64,000 nt of DNA. Origin: an uncultured Eubacteriales bacterium (lineage in GTDB: Bacteria; Bacillota; Clostridia; Lachnospirales; Lachnospiraceae). The stretch spans positions 29,459 to 93,458 of the forward strand of contig UQCD01000007.1 in NCBI GenBank assembly GCA_900539455.1. Direction: 5' to 3'. Under the pieces are notes generated by a model. That model worked only from the letters and a program-made list of their open reading frames with translations, searched no databases and had not been told where the DNA came from. This document shows positions 54,778 through 64,000 of the stretch, piece by piece. The position numbers were made by a program, and so were the translations under genes. Positions within the stretch are counted from its first letter, which is position 1, and each line of letters starts with the position of its first letter.

Positions 54778-55971
54778 TTATTTTACTAATGCTAATGTTT
54801 CCTGTGCAATTTTAAGCTCCTCATTTGTAGGAATAACCATAACCTTTACTTTTGATTCTGGTGAAGAAATTACTAAATCTTCTCCTCTCTTGGCATTTTG
54901 TGCATCATCAAGAACAACTCCGAGATAGCCTAAATAATCACAAACTGTTTTTCTTATAGCACCATTGTTTTCACCAACACCAGCAGTAAATACAATCGCA
55001 TCAACACCATTCATTGCCGCTGTATATGCACCGATGTATTTTGCAATACGATAAGCATATGCTTCAAGTGCAACCTCGGCTCTATGATTTCCTTCGCCGG
55101 CAGCCTTTGTTAAATCTCTAAAATCACTTGAAACACCACTCATTCCAAGAACACCAGACTCTTTATTAAGCATTGTAATCATTTCTTCTAAGGTCTTGTT
55201 TTCCTTATGAGCAATAAACTGAACAACTGCCGGATCAATATCTCCACTTCTTGTTCCCATTATAAGTCCTTCTAGTGGAGTAAGTCCCATTGATGTATCT
55301 ACACATTTTCCATTTTGAACAGCAGATATAGAACCACCATTACCTATATGGCATACGATAACCTTTGAGTTATTCTTGTCCAGCTTTCCAAATTCAATAG
55401 CTTTTGCAGAAACAAACGCATGACTTGTTCCGTGGAAGCCATATCTTCTAATGCCATACTTTTCATAATATTTGTATGGTATAGCATACATATAGGCCTT
55501 TTCTGGCATTGTCTGATGAAAGGCTGTATCAAATACTGCTACATTTGGTGTACCTGGCATTGCATGCTCACAAGCTTCAATACCAATAAGGTTTGCAGGA
55601 TTGTGAAGAGGTCCAAGTTCAAAGCAATCTCTTACTACTGCCTTAACATCATCATTAACAATAACTGATGCACTATATTTCTGACCAGCGTGTAAAACTC
55701 TGTGTCCAACCGCTGTAATCTCCGATACATTATTGATAACGCCATATTTCTTGTCAACAAGCATATCAAGTACTAATGCAACCGCGTCCTTATGATTTGA
55801 CATTGGTTTAGCAATTTCTACTGTATCCATACCCGATTTTGTATGCTTAAGTAATGAGCCCTCAATACCTATTCTTTCACATAGTCCTTTTGCCATTACA
55901 GTATGGTCATCCATATTAAATAGCTGGTATTTTAATGATGAACTACCACAGTTAATAACTAAAATTTTCAT
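54778..55971 (-). CDS. ackA: Acetate kinase
   Basis: A 397-residue ASKHA-fold kinase that makes ATP and acetate from acetyl phosphate. NCGSSSLKYQLF at the N-terminus, HNPANLIGIEA, FDTAFHQTMPEKAYMY, GFHGTSH and HIGNGGS are all present. It is 53 bp after pta; together they form the acetate branch of fermentation. Confidence 0.97.
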   Translation of the reverse strand: MKILVINCGSSSLKYQLFNMDDHTVMAKGLCERIGIEGSLLKHTKSGMDTVEIAKPMSNHKDAVALVLDMLVDKKYGVINNVSEITAVGHRVLHAGQKYSASVIVNDDVKAVVRDCFELGPLHNPANLIGIEACEHAMPGTPNVAVFDTAFHQTMPEKAYMYAIPYKYYEKYGIRRYGFHGTSHAFVSAKAIEFGKLDKNNSKVIVCHIGNGGSISAVQNGKCVDTSMGLTPLEGLIMGTRSGDIDPAVVQFIAHKENKTLEEMITMLNKESGVLGMSGVSSDFRDLTKAAGEGNHRAEVALEAYAYRIAKYIGAYTAAMNGVDAIVFTAGVGENNGAIRKTVCDYLGYLGVVLDDAQNAKRGEDLVISSPESKVKVMVIPTNEELKIAQETLALVK

Positions 55972-56024
55972 ATTAATTAAATTCCTTTCTTAATTCTTTT
56001 TAGCCTGAACTTATACTTTATGTA

Positions 56025-57020
56025 CTAATTGTTCTGACATTGTACTGCTGTAATAGCAATTACGCCTTCAATATCCTTTGATGAGCATCCTCTTGATAAG
56101 TCATTTACTGGCATTGCAATACCCTGTGTCATAGGGCCATAAGCCTCTGCCTTTGCAAGTCTTTGCACAAGCTTATAACCAATATTTCCGGCATCAAGAT
56201 TTGGAAATATAAGTACATTAGCATAGCCGGCGACCTTACTATTTGGAGCCTTAGTTGCACCAACTGAAGGTACTATAGCTGCATCTGCCTGTAATTCACC
56301 ATCTAATACGAGGTCTGGTGCAAGCTCTTTTGCAAGCTTTGTAGCCTCAACAACCTTATCAACATCAGCGTGCTTTGCACTGCCCATTGAAGAATATGAT
56401 AACATTGCAACTCTTGGCTCTTTTCCAACTAAAAGCTTAAAACTTTCTGCCGAAGATAATGCAATAGCTGCAAGCTCTTCAGGGTTTGGATTTTGATTAA
56501 GACCACAATCGCCAAATACAAAGGTTCCGTCCTCACCTAACTCACAATCTGGAACAACCATAAGGAAAAAGGCTGATACAAGCTTTGTGCCTGGTTTTGT
56601 TTTAATTATCTGTAATGCTGGTTTAAGTGTGTTTGCTGTAGAATGGCAAGCTCCAGATACAACGCCGTCTGCATCTCCTGCTTTAACCATAATACAAGCG
56701 TAAAACATATATTCATTTAAAAGAAGCTTTTCAGCCTCCTCCTTTGTCATACCCTTGTTTTTTCTAAGCTCTACTAACAAATCAATATATTCATTTGTTT
56801 TTTCATAAGTATGAGGGTCGATAATAGTAGCCTTAGAAATATCTAAGCCTTCACTATTAGCTTTTACTTCTTCTGGTGTACCAATAATAATAAGCTCAGC
56901 AACACCTTCCTTTAATACATTGGCAGCAGCTTCAAAAGTTCTTCTGTCCATAGATTCTGGTAGGACAATTCTTTTCTTATCCTGTTTTGCTCGTTCTTTA
57001 ATCACATCAATAAATCCCAT
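56025..57020 (-). CDS. pta: Phosphate acetyltransferase
   Basis: A 331-residue single-domain Pta, converting acetyl-CoA and phosphate to acetyl phosphate. VLPESMDRRTFEAA, GAVSGACHSTANTLKPALQ-type text (split) and the C-terminal PMTQGIAMPVNDLSRGCS are diagnostic. It lacks the regulatory N-terminal domain of E. coli Pta. AAAGGAG stands upstream of the ATG at long spacing. Confidence 0.96.
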   Translation of the reverse strand: MGFIDVIKERAKQDKKRIVLPESMDRRTFEAAANVLKEGVAELIIIGTPEEVKANSEGLDISKATIIDPHTYEKTNEYIDLLVELRKNKGMTKEEAEKLLLNEYMFYACIMVKAGDADGVVSGACHSTANTLKPALQIIKTKPGTKLVSAFFLMVVPDCELGEDGTFVFGDCGLNQNPNPEELAAIALSSAESFKLLVGKEPRVAMLSYSSMGSAKHADVDKVVEATKLAKELAPDLVLDGELQADAAIVPSVGATKAPNSKVAGYANVLIFPNLDAGNIGYKLVQRLAKAEAYGPMTQGIAMPVNDLSRGCSSKDIEGVIAITAVQCQNN

Positions 57021-57104
57021 GATTTTAGAATGCTCCTTTCATCAATTACGCATATAGAGTGAACATACAATAATTTATCCACTGAAATTGCACACATTGA
57101 TTTA

Positions 57105-57133
57105 ATTATAAATCTATTATTTTGCCTTAGCAA
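57105..57133 (-). promoter_or_regulatory. Promoter of pta-ackA
   Basis: Reverse strand TTGCTA (57128-57133), 17 bp, TATAAT (57105-57110). The rest of the 288-bp divergent gap to tmcAL (57134-57308) is AT-rich; its forward promoter is not clear, and no long repeat is seen. Confidence 0.75.
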
Positions 57134-57308
57134 GTCTTAATGGAAAATAATTGTTTTTTTTCGTGTACATTAATACTAATTCAGACAACTTACTATATCT
57201 ATGTTATTTTATATAACTTTTATCTTCTAAAAATTCCCTATTCAGGTTATACTTAATATAATCATTTATAGAAATTTATGTAATAACAAATATTCCAAAG
57301 GAGCTTTT

Positions 57309-58535
57309 ATGAAGGTTGTTGCTATTATTACGGAATTTAATCCCTTTCACAAGGGGCACAAATATATAATTGAAAAAGCCAAAGCCTTAACCAATTCTGA
57401 CTATTGTATTATTATAACCAGTGGAAATTATGTTCAGCGGGGTGAGCCAGCTTTTGTAGATAAATACACAAAAACAGAAATAGCTCTTCTAAATGGTGCT
57501 GACTTGGTAATAGAGCTTCCTACTGCATTTTCAACAGCAAGTGCTATGTATTTTGGAAAATGTGCTGTTTCTATTTTAGATAGTTTAAATATAGTAGATT
57601 ATCTGGCATTTGGCATTGAAGCTGATAATCTTTGCAGCTTTGAAAAAATTGTAGATATATTGATTGATGAGCCACCTCTCTACAAAAATAATTTAAAAAA
57701 GAATCTTGCTTTAGGCTTTAGCTTTCCGGCAGCAAGAAAAAAGGCTTTGAGTGAAGTTTTTCCAAATACAAGCCTTGATTTTTTAGATAAACCTAACTCG
57801 ATTTTAGGCATTGAATATTTAAAAGCACTTAAGGAATTAAACAGCTCTATTAAACCAATAGGCATAAAAAGAATAAACGCTGATTATCACCAGAGCTTTT
57901 CTAATGATGATACTAATGAAAATCGTCTTTTTTCAGCCTCTAATATAAGAGTCGTAAAAGATAGCCAATTAGCTAATTTGCTGGCAGATATATCACCAAT
58001 TTACTCTGAAAATTTATTTGCCACATTTCCTTTAAGCTTAAATAACAGCTTTAGTGCCATTGCCGGCTTAAGTATATTAAAGGCTGCAGCATCACAAAAT
58101 AATTACTTTGATGTACCGGATTATTTGTTTGATAAAATAAAAGGTAATATTGGAAATTATGTAAACTATTCTGACTTTATATTAAGTCTAAAAAGCAAGG
58201 ACATTTCTTATACTGCAATTAGCAGAGCCTTGCTGCACATAACCTTAAATATTACACAGCAGCTTATTTTTGATATGTTAGAAAACAATTATGGAAACTA
58301 TATACGAATACTAGGTGTAAAATCAGGCAGTGAGGCTTTGTTAAAAGAGCTGTCTGTCCACTGTGAAAAAGCTTTATTAACTAATGTAAAGGATTATAAA
58401 AAATTACTGTCAGAAAAATCTATAGAATTTTTTGAACATAGTCTGGCCTGTGAGGATATTTATAGGTTATGTCAGACCATAGATTTAAAAAAGCCTCAGC
58501 CTAATGAATTCCAGCAGAAATTTATAAGAATATAA
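57309..58535 (+). CDS. tmcAL: tRNA(Met) cytidine acetate ligase TmcAL (YlbM)
   Basis: A 408-residue nucleotidyltransferase-like enzyme that activates acetate with ATP and acetylates C34 of elongator tRNA(Met). The HxGH motif lies at residues 14-17 (FNPFHKGH), then GNYVQRGEPAFVDKY and IKRINADYHQ, and a helical C-terminal half. AAAGGAG precedes the ATG. Divergent from pta-ackA, which makes its substrate acetate. Confidence 0.94.
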   Translation: MKVVAIITEFNPFHKGHKYIIEKAKALTNSDYCIIITSGNYVQRGEPAFVDKYTKTEIALLNGADLVIELPTAFSTASAMYFGKCAVSILDSLNIVDYLAFGIEADNLCSFEKIVDILIDEPPLYKNNLKKNLALGFSFPAARKKALSEVFPNTSLDFLDKPNSILGIEYLKALKELNSSIKPIGIKRINADYHQSFSNDDTNENRLFSASNIRVVKDSQLANLLADISPIYSENLFATFPLSLNNSFSAIAGLSILKAAASQNNYFDVPDYLFDKIKGNIGNYVNYSDFILSLKSKDISYTAISRALLHITLNITQQLIFDMLENNYGNYIRILGVKSGSEALLKELSVHCEKALLTNVKDYKKLLSEKSIEFFEHSLACEDIYRLCQTIDLKKPQPNEFQQKFIRI

Positions 58536-58596
58536 AGATATATTGATATAAATGTATGACCACTATATTTATATAAAAATAACAATAGTATATAAA

Positions 58597-58640
58597 AAAT
58601 GCTGTACAAGTACAGGTATGACTGCAAATGTACAGCATTT
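58597..58640. terminator. Bidirectional terminator between tmcAL and the DUF711 gene
   Basis: AAATGCTGTACA (58597-58608) and TGTACAGCATTT (58629-58640) form a 12-bp perfect stem; T-runs follow on both strands (TTTTT forward, TTTTTTATA reverse). Confidence 0.85.
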
Positions 58641-58654
58641 AATTTTTCTATAAA

Positions 58655-60019
58655 TTAATTCTTAAAGCTATGGATAGGTGCTGGTATTCTACCACCTCTA
58701 TTTACAAATGCCTCACAAGAGAACTTGTTTACAGGCATTACTGGTGCGTAGCCTAAAAGACCACCAAATTCTACTATCTCGCCTACACCCTTGCCAATAA
58801 CAGGAATAACTCTTACAGCAGTTGTCTTTTGGTTAATCATTCCAATAGCTGCCTCATCAGCAATAATACCTGAAATTGTAGCTGACGAAGTATCACCCGG
58901 AATAGCAATCATATCAAGACCAACTGAGCATACACAAGTCATAGCCTCCAGCTTTTCAATAGACAATGCACCTGCATTAACTGCATCTATCATACCCTGA
59001 TCTTCACTTACTGGAATGAAAGCACCACTTAAACCACCAACATATGAGGACGCCATAACACCACCCTTTTTAACCTGATCGTTAAGCAAAGCAAGTGCAG
59101 CAGTTGTACCAGGAGCACCTACAGATTCCAGACCAATTTCCTCTAAGATAAGAGCAACACTATCACCAATAGCTGGTGTAGGAGCTAAGGATAAATCTAT
59201 AATACCAAATGGAACTCCAAGTCTTTTTGAAGCTTCCTGTGCAACAAGCTGTCCAACTCTTGTAACCTTAAAGGCTGTCTTTTTAATAGTTTCACAAAGA
59301 ATTTCAAAGTTCTTGCCACGAACCTTTTCAAGTGCAGTTTTAACAACACCAGGGCCGCTTACTCCAACATTGATAATGCAGTCAGCCTCAGTAACACCGT
59401 GGAAAGCACCTGCCATAAATGGATTATCATCTGGTGCATTACAAAATACAACTAATTTTGCACAGCCAAGAGAATCATCCTCTTTTGTCATTTCGGCAGT
59501 TTCCTTTACGATTTCACCCATAAGCTTAACTGCGTCCATATTAAGACCTGTCTTTGTAGAGCCTACATTTACAGAAGAACATACCCTTTCTGTCTGAGCT
59601 AACGCCATTGGAATAGAACGAATCATATTCTCCTCAGAAGGTGTCATTCCCTTTGAAACAAGTGCTGAATAGCCACCGATAAAGTTTACACCTACCTCTT
59701 TTGCAACCTTGTCCAAGGTTTTAGCAATAGTAACAAAATCCTCTGGACACTTGCATGCAGAAGCACCAATTAATCCAATAGGTGTAACTGAAATACGCTT
59801 ATTAACAATAGGAATACCTATTTCCTTTTCAATTTCATTACCTGTAGAAACAAGATTTTTTGCCTTTGAGATAATCTTATTGTATATTTTTTCATTGAGA
59901 GCAGTTAAATCTGAATCTATGCAATCCAATAAGCTTATACCCATTGTTATTGTACGAACATCAAGATTTTCATGCTCAACCATATTATTTGTTTCATTTA
60001 CTTCAAATATATTAATCAT
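58655..60019 (-). CDS. DUF711/PFL-like family protein (UPF0210)
   Basis: A 454-residue protein of the UPF0210 family. [54 protein letters not shown] and the late [20 protein letters not shown] are its conserved blocks. The fold is related to pyruvate formate-lyase, but the glycyl-radical motif is not seen. The function is unknown; the gene is nearly always paired with the ACT protein upstream of it, as here. AGGAAGGA precedes the ATG. Confidence 0.92.
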   Translation of the reverse strand: MINIFEVNETNNMVEHENLDVRTITMGISLLDCIDSDLTALNEKIYNKIISKAKNLVSTGNEIEKEIGIPIVNKRISVTPIGLIGASACKCPEDFVTIAKTLDKVAKEVGVNFIGGYSALVSKGMTPSEENMIRSIPMALAQTERVCSSVNVGSTKTGLNMDAVKLMGEIVKETAEMTKEDDSLGCAKLVVFCNAPDDNPFMAGAFHGVTEADCIINVGVSGPGVVKTALEKVRGKNFEILCETIKKTAFKVTRVGQLVAQEASKRLGVPFGIIDLSLAPTPAIGDSVALILEEIGLESVGAPGTTAALALLNDQVKKGGVMASSYVGGLSGAFIPVSEDQGMIDAVNAGALSIEKLEAMTCVCSVGLDMIAIPGDTSSATISGIIADEAAIGMINQKTTAVRVIPVIGKGVGEIVEFGGLLGYAPVMPVNKFSCEAFVNRGGRIPAPIHSFKN

Positions 60020-60070
60020 GCTTTTTTCCTTCCAAAACTAAATTATGTGTATAAATCAACAATACACTTA

Positions 60071-60343
60071 TTAAATTCTGTGCATTATATTAAAAATGTC
60101 CTCAGACTGCATTTTAATCTGAACACCAATTTCTTCACCTAATTTAGAAAGTCCGTCTGCAAGCTCGCCAAATGGCTTTTTAGCTTTATTTGAATCAACT
60201 ATCATCATCATATTAAAATAATCCTGAACAATAGTCTGTGAAATATCTAATATATTAACATCATTCTCTGCTAAAAATGTACAAACCTTAGCAATAATAC
60301 CTACGGTATCCTTACCTACTACTGTAATAACTGTTTTTTTCAT
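60071..60343 (-). CDS. ACT-domain protein (UPF0237)
   Basis: A 90-residue stand-alone ACT domain: VITVVGKDTVGIIAKVC followed by FLAENDVNILDISQTI. ACT domains bind small ligands, usually amino acids. It is the constant partner of the DUF711 gene 51 bp downstream, suggesting it senses a metabolite for that protein. Confidence 0.93.
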   Translation of the reverse strand: MKKTVITVVGKDTVGIIAKVCTFLAENDVNILDISQTIVQDYFNMMMIVDSNKAKKPFGELADGLSKLGEEIGVQIKMQSEDIFNIMHRI

Positions 60344-60378
60344 TTGACTACCTCATTTCGTATATAATCACTTTTAAC

Positions 60379-60407
60379 ATTATATGGTAACATTAAAAAA
60401 ATATCAA
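60379..60407 (-). promoter_or_regulatory. Promoter of the ACT-DUF711 pair
   Basis: Reverse strand TTGATA (60402-60407), 17 bp, TATAAT (60379-60384), ending about 35 bp before the ACT gene. Confidence 0.75.
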
Positions 60408-60420
60408 TTAGTTTTTAAAT

Positions 60421-61230
60421 TTATACCTCTACTATTTGTGAAGGCAAATCCCTTCTGGCAACCTCTATATCAAAATCTCCTGCCTTATGTACACTATCGC
60501 TGGTATTAATTTCTAATTTAACACTTTCTAGGGCAAGCTCCGGATAATTGTTCTCGTGACTTAAATGACCTAAAAATATCTTTTTAATTTTGTCATTTAA
60601 TATATTATCAAGAAGATTACCACAGGCTTCATTGCAAAGATGTCCACTATCTCCTAATATTCTTTGTTTTAAATAATATGGATAGCTGCCGGTTTGCAGC
60701 ATTCGTACATCGTGATTTGCTTCAATAAGCAGAGCATCTAAATCTGTCAGATTATTTATTATATAATCATTGTAGCATCCCATATCTGTAGCTATTGCCA
60801 CATTTTTTTCAACTGCACCGGTATTGTCCTTAATTCTGTAGGCTAAAGGATTGGCAGCATCGTGGGAAATGCTAAAGGGTGATACTGAAAGATTATTAAC
60901 AGCAAACTCTTTATCAGCATTTACCTCGCAAAATAATTCTTTATTTATCTTTCCAATTTTATCCTCTTTAAAAATAGCTTCTATTGTTTCTTTAGCAGAA
61001 TATACGGGAATTTCACATTTTCTAAGCAAAACACCTAAGGACTTAATGTGGTCTGAATGTTCGTGGGTGATTAAAATTCCATTTATATCTGACAGCGTAA
61101 GTCCTATTCCATTAAGTCCCTCTTCAATTCGTTTCTTACTAATGCCTGCATCAATTAATATATGTGTATTATCATTGCCAACATATATACAATTACCACT
61201 GCTTCCACTAGCTATACTAAGTAATCTCAT
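60421..61230 (-). CDS. Metallo-beta-lactamase-fold hydrolase (WalJ/YycJ-like)
   Basis: A 269-residue MBL protein. The metal motif HEHSDH is at residues 56-61, later ligands are in SISHDAANPL, TDMGCY and EANHD. SIASGSSGNCIYV at the N-terminus is typical of the YycJ/WalJ branch, which is linked to DNA double-strand end handling and wall stress. It is not beside walKR here. Its own promoter was not found; pepD lies 10 bp upstream, so it is probably co-transcribed. Confidence 0.88.
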   Translation of the reverse strand: MRLLSIASGSSGNCIYVGNDNTHILIDAGISKKRIEEGLNGIGLTLSDINGILITHEHSDHIKSLGVLLRKCEIPVYSAKETIEAIFKEDKIGKINKELFCEVNADKEFAVNNLSVSPFSISHDAANPLAYRIKDNTGAVEKNVAIATDMGCYNDYIINNLTDLDALLIEANHDVRMLQTGSYPYYLKQRILGDSGHLCNEACGNLLDNILNDKIKKIFLGHLSHENNYPELALESVKLEINTSDSVHKAGDFDIEVARRDLPSQIVEV

Positions 61231-61240
61231 ATATTCACCT

Positions 61241-62686
61241 TTATCTAACTTCTTCTAATATTTTTAAAACCAGCTTATATACCTTTTCTGTGGACTCAAT
61301 AGACAATCGTTCATTAACTGTATGAATATCGTACATTTGTGGTCCAAAGGACAAAATATCAAGGTCTGGTCTTTTTTCTAATAAATATCCGCACTCTAAG
61401 CCTGCGTGAATAACTGTAATTTTTAAATCTTCACCAAATAAATCCTTATATGATTTTGCAACTGTTTTTTGTAAGGTAGAATTTCTATTATAATCCCATT
61501 GAGGATAATCTCCGTATACACTTACAACTGCATTAGATTTTTTAGCAATCAGCTTAAGCTTATTCATAATGTATTCTTTTCTGCTTTTTACAAGACTTCT
61601 AACAGATATTCCTATGCTGATATTATTTTCATTGGTCTTTAAAACGCCCATATTTAATGAGGTTTCAACAATATCCCTTATATCCTGACTATAATTTATA
61701 GCACCATTTGGAACTGTATTCATAAAGAATAAAATATCCTGCTTTGCCTCTTTATTAATAATTTCATATTGTTTAGCTTCAAGCCTTGTTATATCAATTT
61801 TAATATTATTATCACTTACTGCATATTCATTTAAAAATATTTGATTGCTTTCTTTTATCAGCTGCTCTAATATATCCACCTGTGTAACATTAGTAATTAC
61901 AGCCTTAGAATAATTCGTAATAACATTATCCTTAGTTCCACCCTCTAAGGAAACAATATCGAAAGCTATGTTTTCATCTAATGTTTGTAATAATCTGCCT
62001 AAAAGTATATTAGAATTTGCCCTTTCCTTATCGATTTCACTTCCTGAGTGTCCACCTGCAAGTCCTTTAATTTCAATTTGGAAGGCAGCTCCTGTTACCT
62101 TTTCCTTAGTTACATTAAAAACAAAATCTCCTCTCACACCACCTGCACAGCCAGCAAATGCCATTGCCTCCATATCACAATCTAAATTTAAAACATATTT
62201 CCCCTTAGTTTGAGATAAATCAATGTTTTTTGCCCCATCCATACCTACTTCTTCATCAACTGTAAATATAACCTCTAAGTCTGGGTGTGATATAGTATCG
62301 TCTTCTAAAATAGCCAGTGCCATTGCAACAGCTATTCCGTCATCAGCGCCTAAGGTAGTGTCCTTAGCTGTAACAAACCCATTTTCTACAAGTAACTCTA
62401 TACCGTCCTTAAGGAAATCATGTGTTGAGTCTATAGTCTTTTCACAAACCATATCCATATGACCTTGAATAATTACTGGAGTATCCATTTGGCGTCCCTT
62501 AGAAGCCTCTTTAAAAATTATACAATTATTATACTTATCCTTTATTACTCTAAGTCCCTTAGCTTTAGCAAAATTAACACAATAGTCACTTATTGCTCCA
62601 GTATTATAGGAGCCTCTTGGTATTTTTGAAATTTCTTCAAAATAATAAAAAACTCTTTCCGGCTTGATTTCTTCTAATATTCTCAT
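61241..62686 (-). CDS. pepD: Aminoacyl-histidine dipeptidase PepD
   Basis: A 481-residue M20-family metallopeptidase that splits Xaa-His dipeptides. Zinc ligands lie in IQGHMDMVCEK, TLGADDGIAVA, TVDEEVGMDGA and VIHAGLECG; a dimerisation lid covers about residues 205-385 (LAGGHSGSEIDKERAN). AAAGGAG precedes the ATG. Confidence 0.94.
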   Translation of the reverse strand: MRILEEIKPERVFYYFEEISKIPRGSYNTGAISDYCVNFAKAKGLRVIKDKYNNCIIFKEASKGRQMDTPVIIQGHMDMVCEKTIDSTHDFLKDGIELLVENGFVTAKDTTLGADDGIAVAMALAILEDDTISHPDLEVIFTVDEEVGMDGAKNIDLSQTKGKYVLNLDCDMEAMAFAGCAGGVRGDFVFNVTKEKVTGAAFQIEIKGLAGGHSGSEIDKERANSNILLGRLLQTLDENIAFDIVSLEGGTKDNVITNYSKAVITNVTQVDILEQLIKESNQIFLNEYAVSDNNIKIDITRLEAKQYEIINKEAKQDILFFMNTVPNGAINYSQDIRDIVETSLNMGVLKTNENNISIGISVRSLVKSRKEYIMNKLKLIAKKSNAVVSVYGDYPQWDYNRNSTLQKTVAKSYKDLFGEDLKITVIHAGLECGYLLEKRPDLDILSFGPQMYDIHTVNERLSIESTEKVYKLVLKILEEVR

Positions 62687-62759
62687 ATTACTCCTTTTTT
62701 ATGTCTAAAAAGCTATTTTAAATACATATATATTATTAATATTTTATTTAGGTCACATT

Positions 62760-63698
62760 ATGAAAAAAAACTTTTTAATATTAATTTTTTTACTAATGCT
62801 ACTATTAAATACTTCAACCAAAAATGGCACTATAATCGGGTTGAATATTTGGCTCAATAATATTGTTCCCGTTCTTTTTCCTTATATTTTAATCATTAAT
62901 ATTATAATGCTTTTTGAGGCATTTACAACTGTTTCTTTCTTTATATATCCTTTTTTCTCAAAAATATTTAAGGTAAGTAAGAATGGCTGCTTTTGTATAA
63001 TTGTAGGTTTTTTATGCGGCTTTCCAATAGGCATAAAACTAATTAATGATATGGTATCAGATAAAAAGCTTACACCCTCTGAAGGAAATTACCTAGCTAC
63101 CTTTTGTAATAACATATCCCCATCCTTTTATCTTAATATTGTAATTAGTGGAAATTTTATGCAAAATAGTGATTATATTAATAATTATTATACCCCTTTG
63201 CTGCATATAATTTTTATTTTATTGCCCTATCTTGCATCAATTATATGCTCTTTTATATATCGTTTTCTTCATAAAGTAGACATAATTAATTTATGTGAAC
63301 AAAGCTCAAAAAAACAACCTAATACACCTGAAAATATTTCATCCTGTATATTAAATACCTTTGATTCACTTTTTACTATTGGTGGGTATATTATCATTTT
63401 TTCAATAATTTCAAATATATTACTCACAAGAATTAATTTGCCACCTATTTATAATTCTATTCTCAATACTTTTATTGATATAACAAATAGTGCAATACTG
63501 TTTAAAAATCAAAGTGCAAGGCTGCTTATTACCATACTTATACCGCTTTGCAGTTTTGGAGGTATTTCAGCATTATTTCAGGCATTATCATTTATAAGAC
63601 ATAAAGAATTATCTAAAAAAGTCTTTGTAACCTATCGTTTTATTAATTTAGTAATCAGCTTCTTATTTTCAAATATAATATACTTTTTAATCTCTTAA
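62760..63698 (+). CDS. ylbJ: YlbJ-like (SpoVV family) membrane protein
   Basis: A 312-residue protein with about eight hydrophobic helices. The stretch IVGFLCGFPIGIKLINDMV (GFPxGxK-type) and ATFCNNISPSFYL match the Gate-domain YlbJ family; the second half repeats the pattern (IPLCSFGGISALFQA). YlbJ/SpoVV moves dipicolinate into the forespore in Bacillus. Here length is about 100 residues shorter than Bacillus YlbJ, so the substrate may differ. In Bacillus ylbJ also lies near ylbM. Confidence 0.78.
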   Translation: MKKNFLILIFLLMLLLNTSTKNGTIIGLNIWLNNIVPVLFPYILIINIIMLFEAFTTVSFFIYPFFSKIFKVSKNGCFCIIVGFLCGFPIGIKLINDMVSDKKLTPSEGNYLATFCNNISPSFYLNIVISGNFMQNSDYINNYYTPLLHIIFILLPYLASIICSFIYRFLHKVDIINLCEQSSKKQPNTPENISSCILNTFDSLFTIGGYIIIFSIISNILLTRINLPPIYNSILNTFIDITNSAILFKNQSARLLITILIPLCSFGGISALFQALSFIRHKELSKKVFVTYRFINLVISFLFSNIIYFLIS

Positions 63699-63740
63699 AA
63701 ATTTGTTTATTATTAGCATGTTTGTCGAAAATTCATAAAA

Positions 63741-63793
63741 AAAGACCATACCTCTCCTATAATTTTATAATTAGGAGCGTATGGTCTTTACCT
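63741..63793. terminator. Bidirectional terminator after the ylbJ-like gene
   Basis: AAAGACCATAC (63741-63751) and GTATGGTCTTT (63779-63789) form the outer stem, CTCCTA and TAGGAG the inner one; A/T runs flank both sides, serving also the reverse ORF to the right. Confidence 0.85.
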
Positions 63794-63800
63794 TAAAATT

Positions 63801-63980
63801 TTAATATATGTATGCCTCAATATCTTCAATTTTTCTTGCATCCCCTCCTACATATTGACTTCTTTTTTCACATTCTTTTTTTGCATACTCACACATTTCC
63901 TCATCAACTATTATTTCTACATCTGCTCCTGGTATCAAACTCTCTAGCCATTTTCTTTCTTTTTCATTTTTCTCTTTCAT
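63801..63980 (-). CDS. Small charged protein at the right edge, possibly partial
   Basis: A 59-residue reverse-strand ORF from ATG 63980 (MKEKNEKERKWLESL, then CEYAKKECEKRSQ, ending EDIEAYIY). It is highly charged, has coding-like composition, and faces the terminator at 63741-63793 as a 3' neighbour should. No ribosome binding site precedes the ATG and the frame stays open to the edge, so the real start may be outside the window. I do not recognise the family. Confidence 0.5.
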   Translation of the reverse strand: MKEKNEKERKWLESLIPGADVEIIVDEEMCEYAKKECEKRSQYVGGDARKIEDIEAYIY

Positions 63981-64000
63981 ATAATATATATATTTTATTT

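Noticed and set aside
60851..61258. 135-codon forward frame opposite the metallo-beta-lactamase gene
   Set aside because: Antisense shadow, no binding site and no family pattern.

Overview
The window looks like chromosomal DNA of a low-GC Gram-positive anaerobe of the class Clostridia, most like Lachnospiraceae. The reasons are the AT-rich sequence, AGGAGG-type ribosome binding sites, the Prp/L27 N-terminal cleavage pair, the ylxM-ffh-rpsP-khpA-rimM-trmD-rplS and yceD-rpmF-plsX-rnc-smc-ftsY gene orders, HisZ-dependent short HisG, and a YlbJ-like sporulation-type membrane protein. Nearly all of it is core housekeeping DNA. I see no rRNA, tRNA, CRISPR array, transposon or prophage.

Layout. 1-7.0 kb (+): the end of rsuA, a HAD phosphatase, a YgiQ-type radical SAM protein, a short-chain dehydrogenase, two poorly known proteins behind a 39-bp tandem repeat, an RluA-type pseudouridine synthase and recU. 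7.0-12.2 kb (+): a partial histidine operon, hisZ-G-D-B-I/E, from a consensus promoter; the last gene carries an unusual N-terminal HisF-like domain. 12.2-18.5 kb (+): a tiny membrane protein, an O-antigen-ligase-like polymerase, a TPR protein, the TIGR03960/TIGR03936 radical SAM pair and a short RNase G. 18.5-22.8 kb (+): rplU-prp-rpmA with its leader, then obgE-yhbY-nadD-yqeK-rsfS (ribosome assembly and NAD synthesis). 22.9-27.1 kb: an SOS locus (lexA diverging from a YneA-like LysM protein), a lipoprotein, a XerS-like tyrosine recombinase and a small membrane protein.

27.1-36.3 kb (-): pgeF, an HlyD-like protein, yggS and sepF; then aroB, lspA and rluD; then a phospholipid operon (flippase-like, pssA, psd). 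36.3-45.7 kb (-): the translation/secretion operon ylxM-ffh-rpsP-khpA-rimM-trmD-rplS-lepB-rbgA-lepB-rnhB, followed by FliK-like and FlhB-C-terminal-like genes and yraN. 46.0-54.7 kb (-): yceD-rpmF-plsX-rnc-smc-ftsY-ilvA. 54.8-57.0 kb (-): ackA and pta, diverging from tmcAL (+), whose enzyme uses acetate. 58.6-62.7 kb (-): a DUF711/ACT pair, a metallo-beta-lactamase-fold protein and pepD. 62.8-63.7 kb (+): a ylbJ-like gene, then a small reverse-strand ORF at the right edge.

No clearly new multi-gene system is visible. The most unusual items are the HisF-like-HisI-HisE fusion that has lost both catalytic aspartates, a run of four adjacent stem-loops between rpmF and plsX, a 17-bp perfect hairpin near 27.0 kb, nested inverted repeats between ylxM and ilvA, the three LexA-type boxes fitted into two promoters, and the XerS-like recombinase where gene direction switches (about 22.9 kb).
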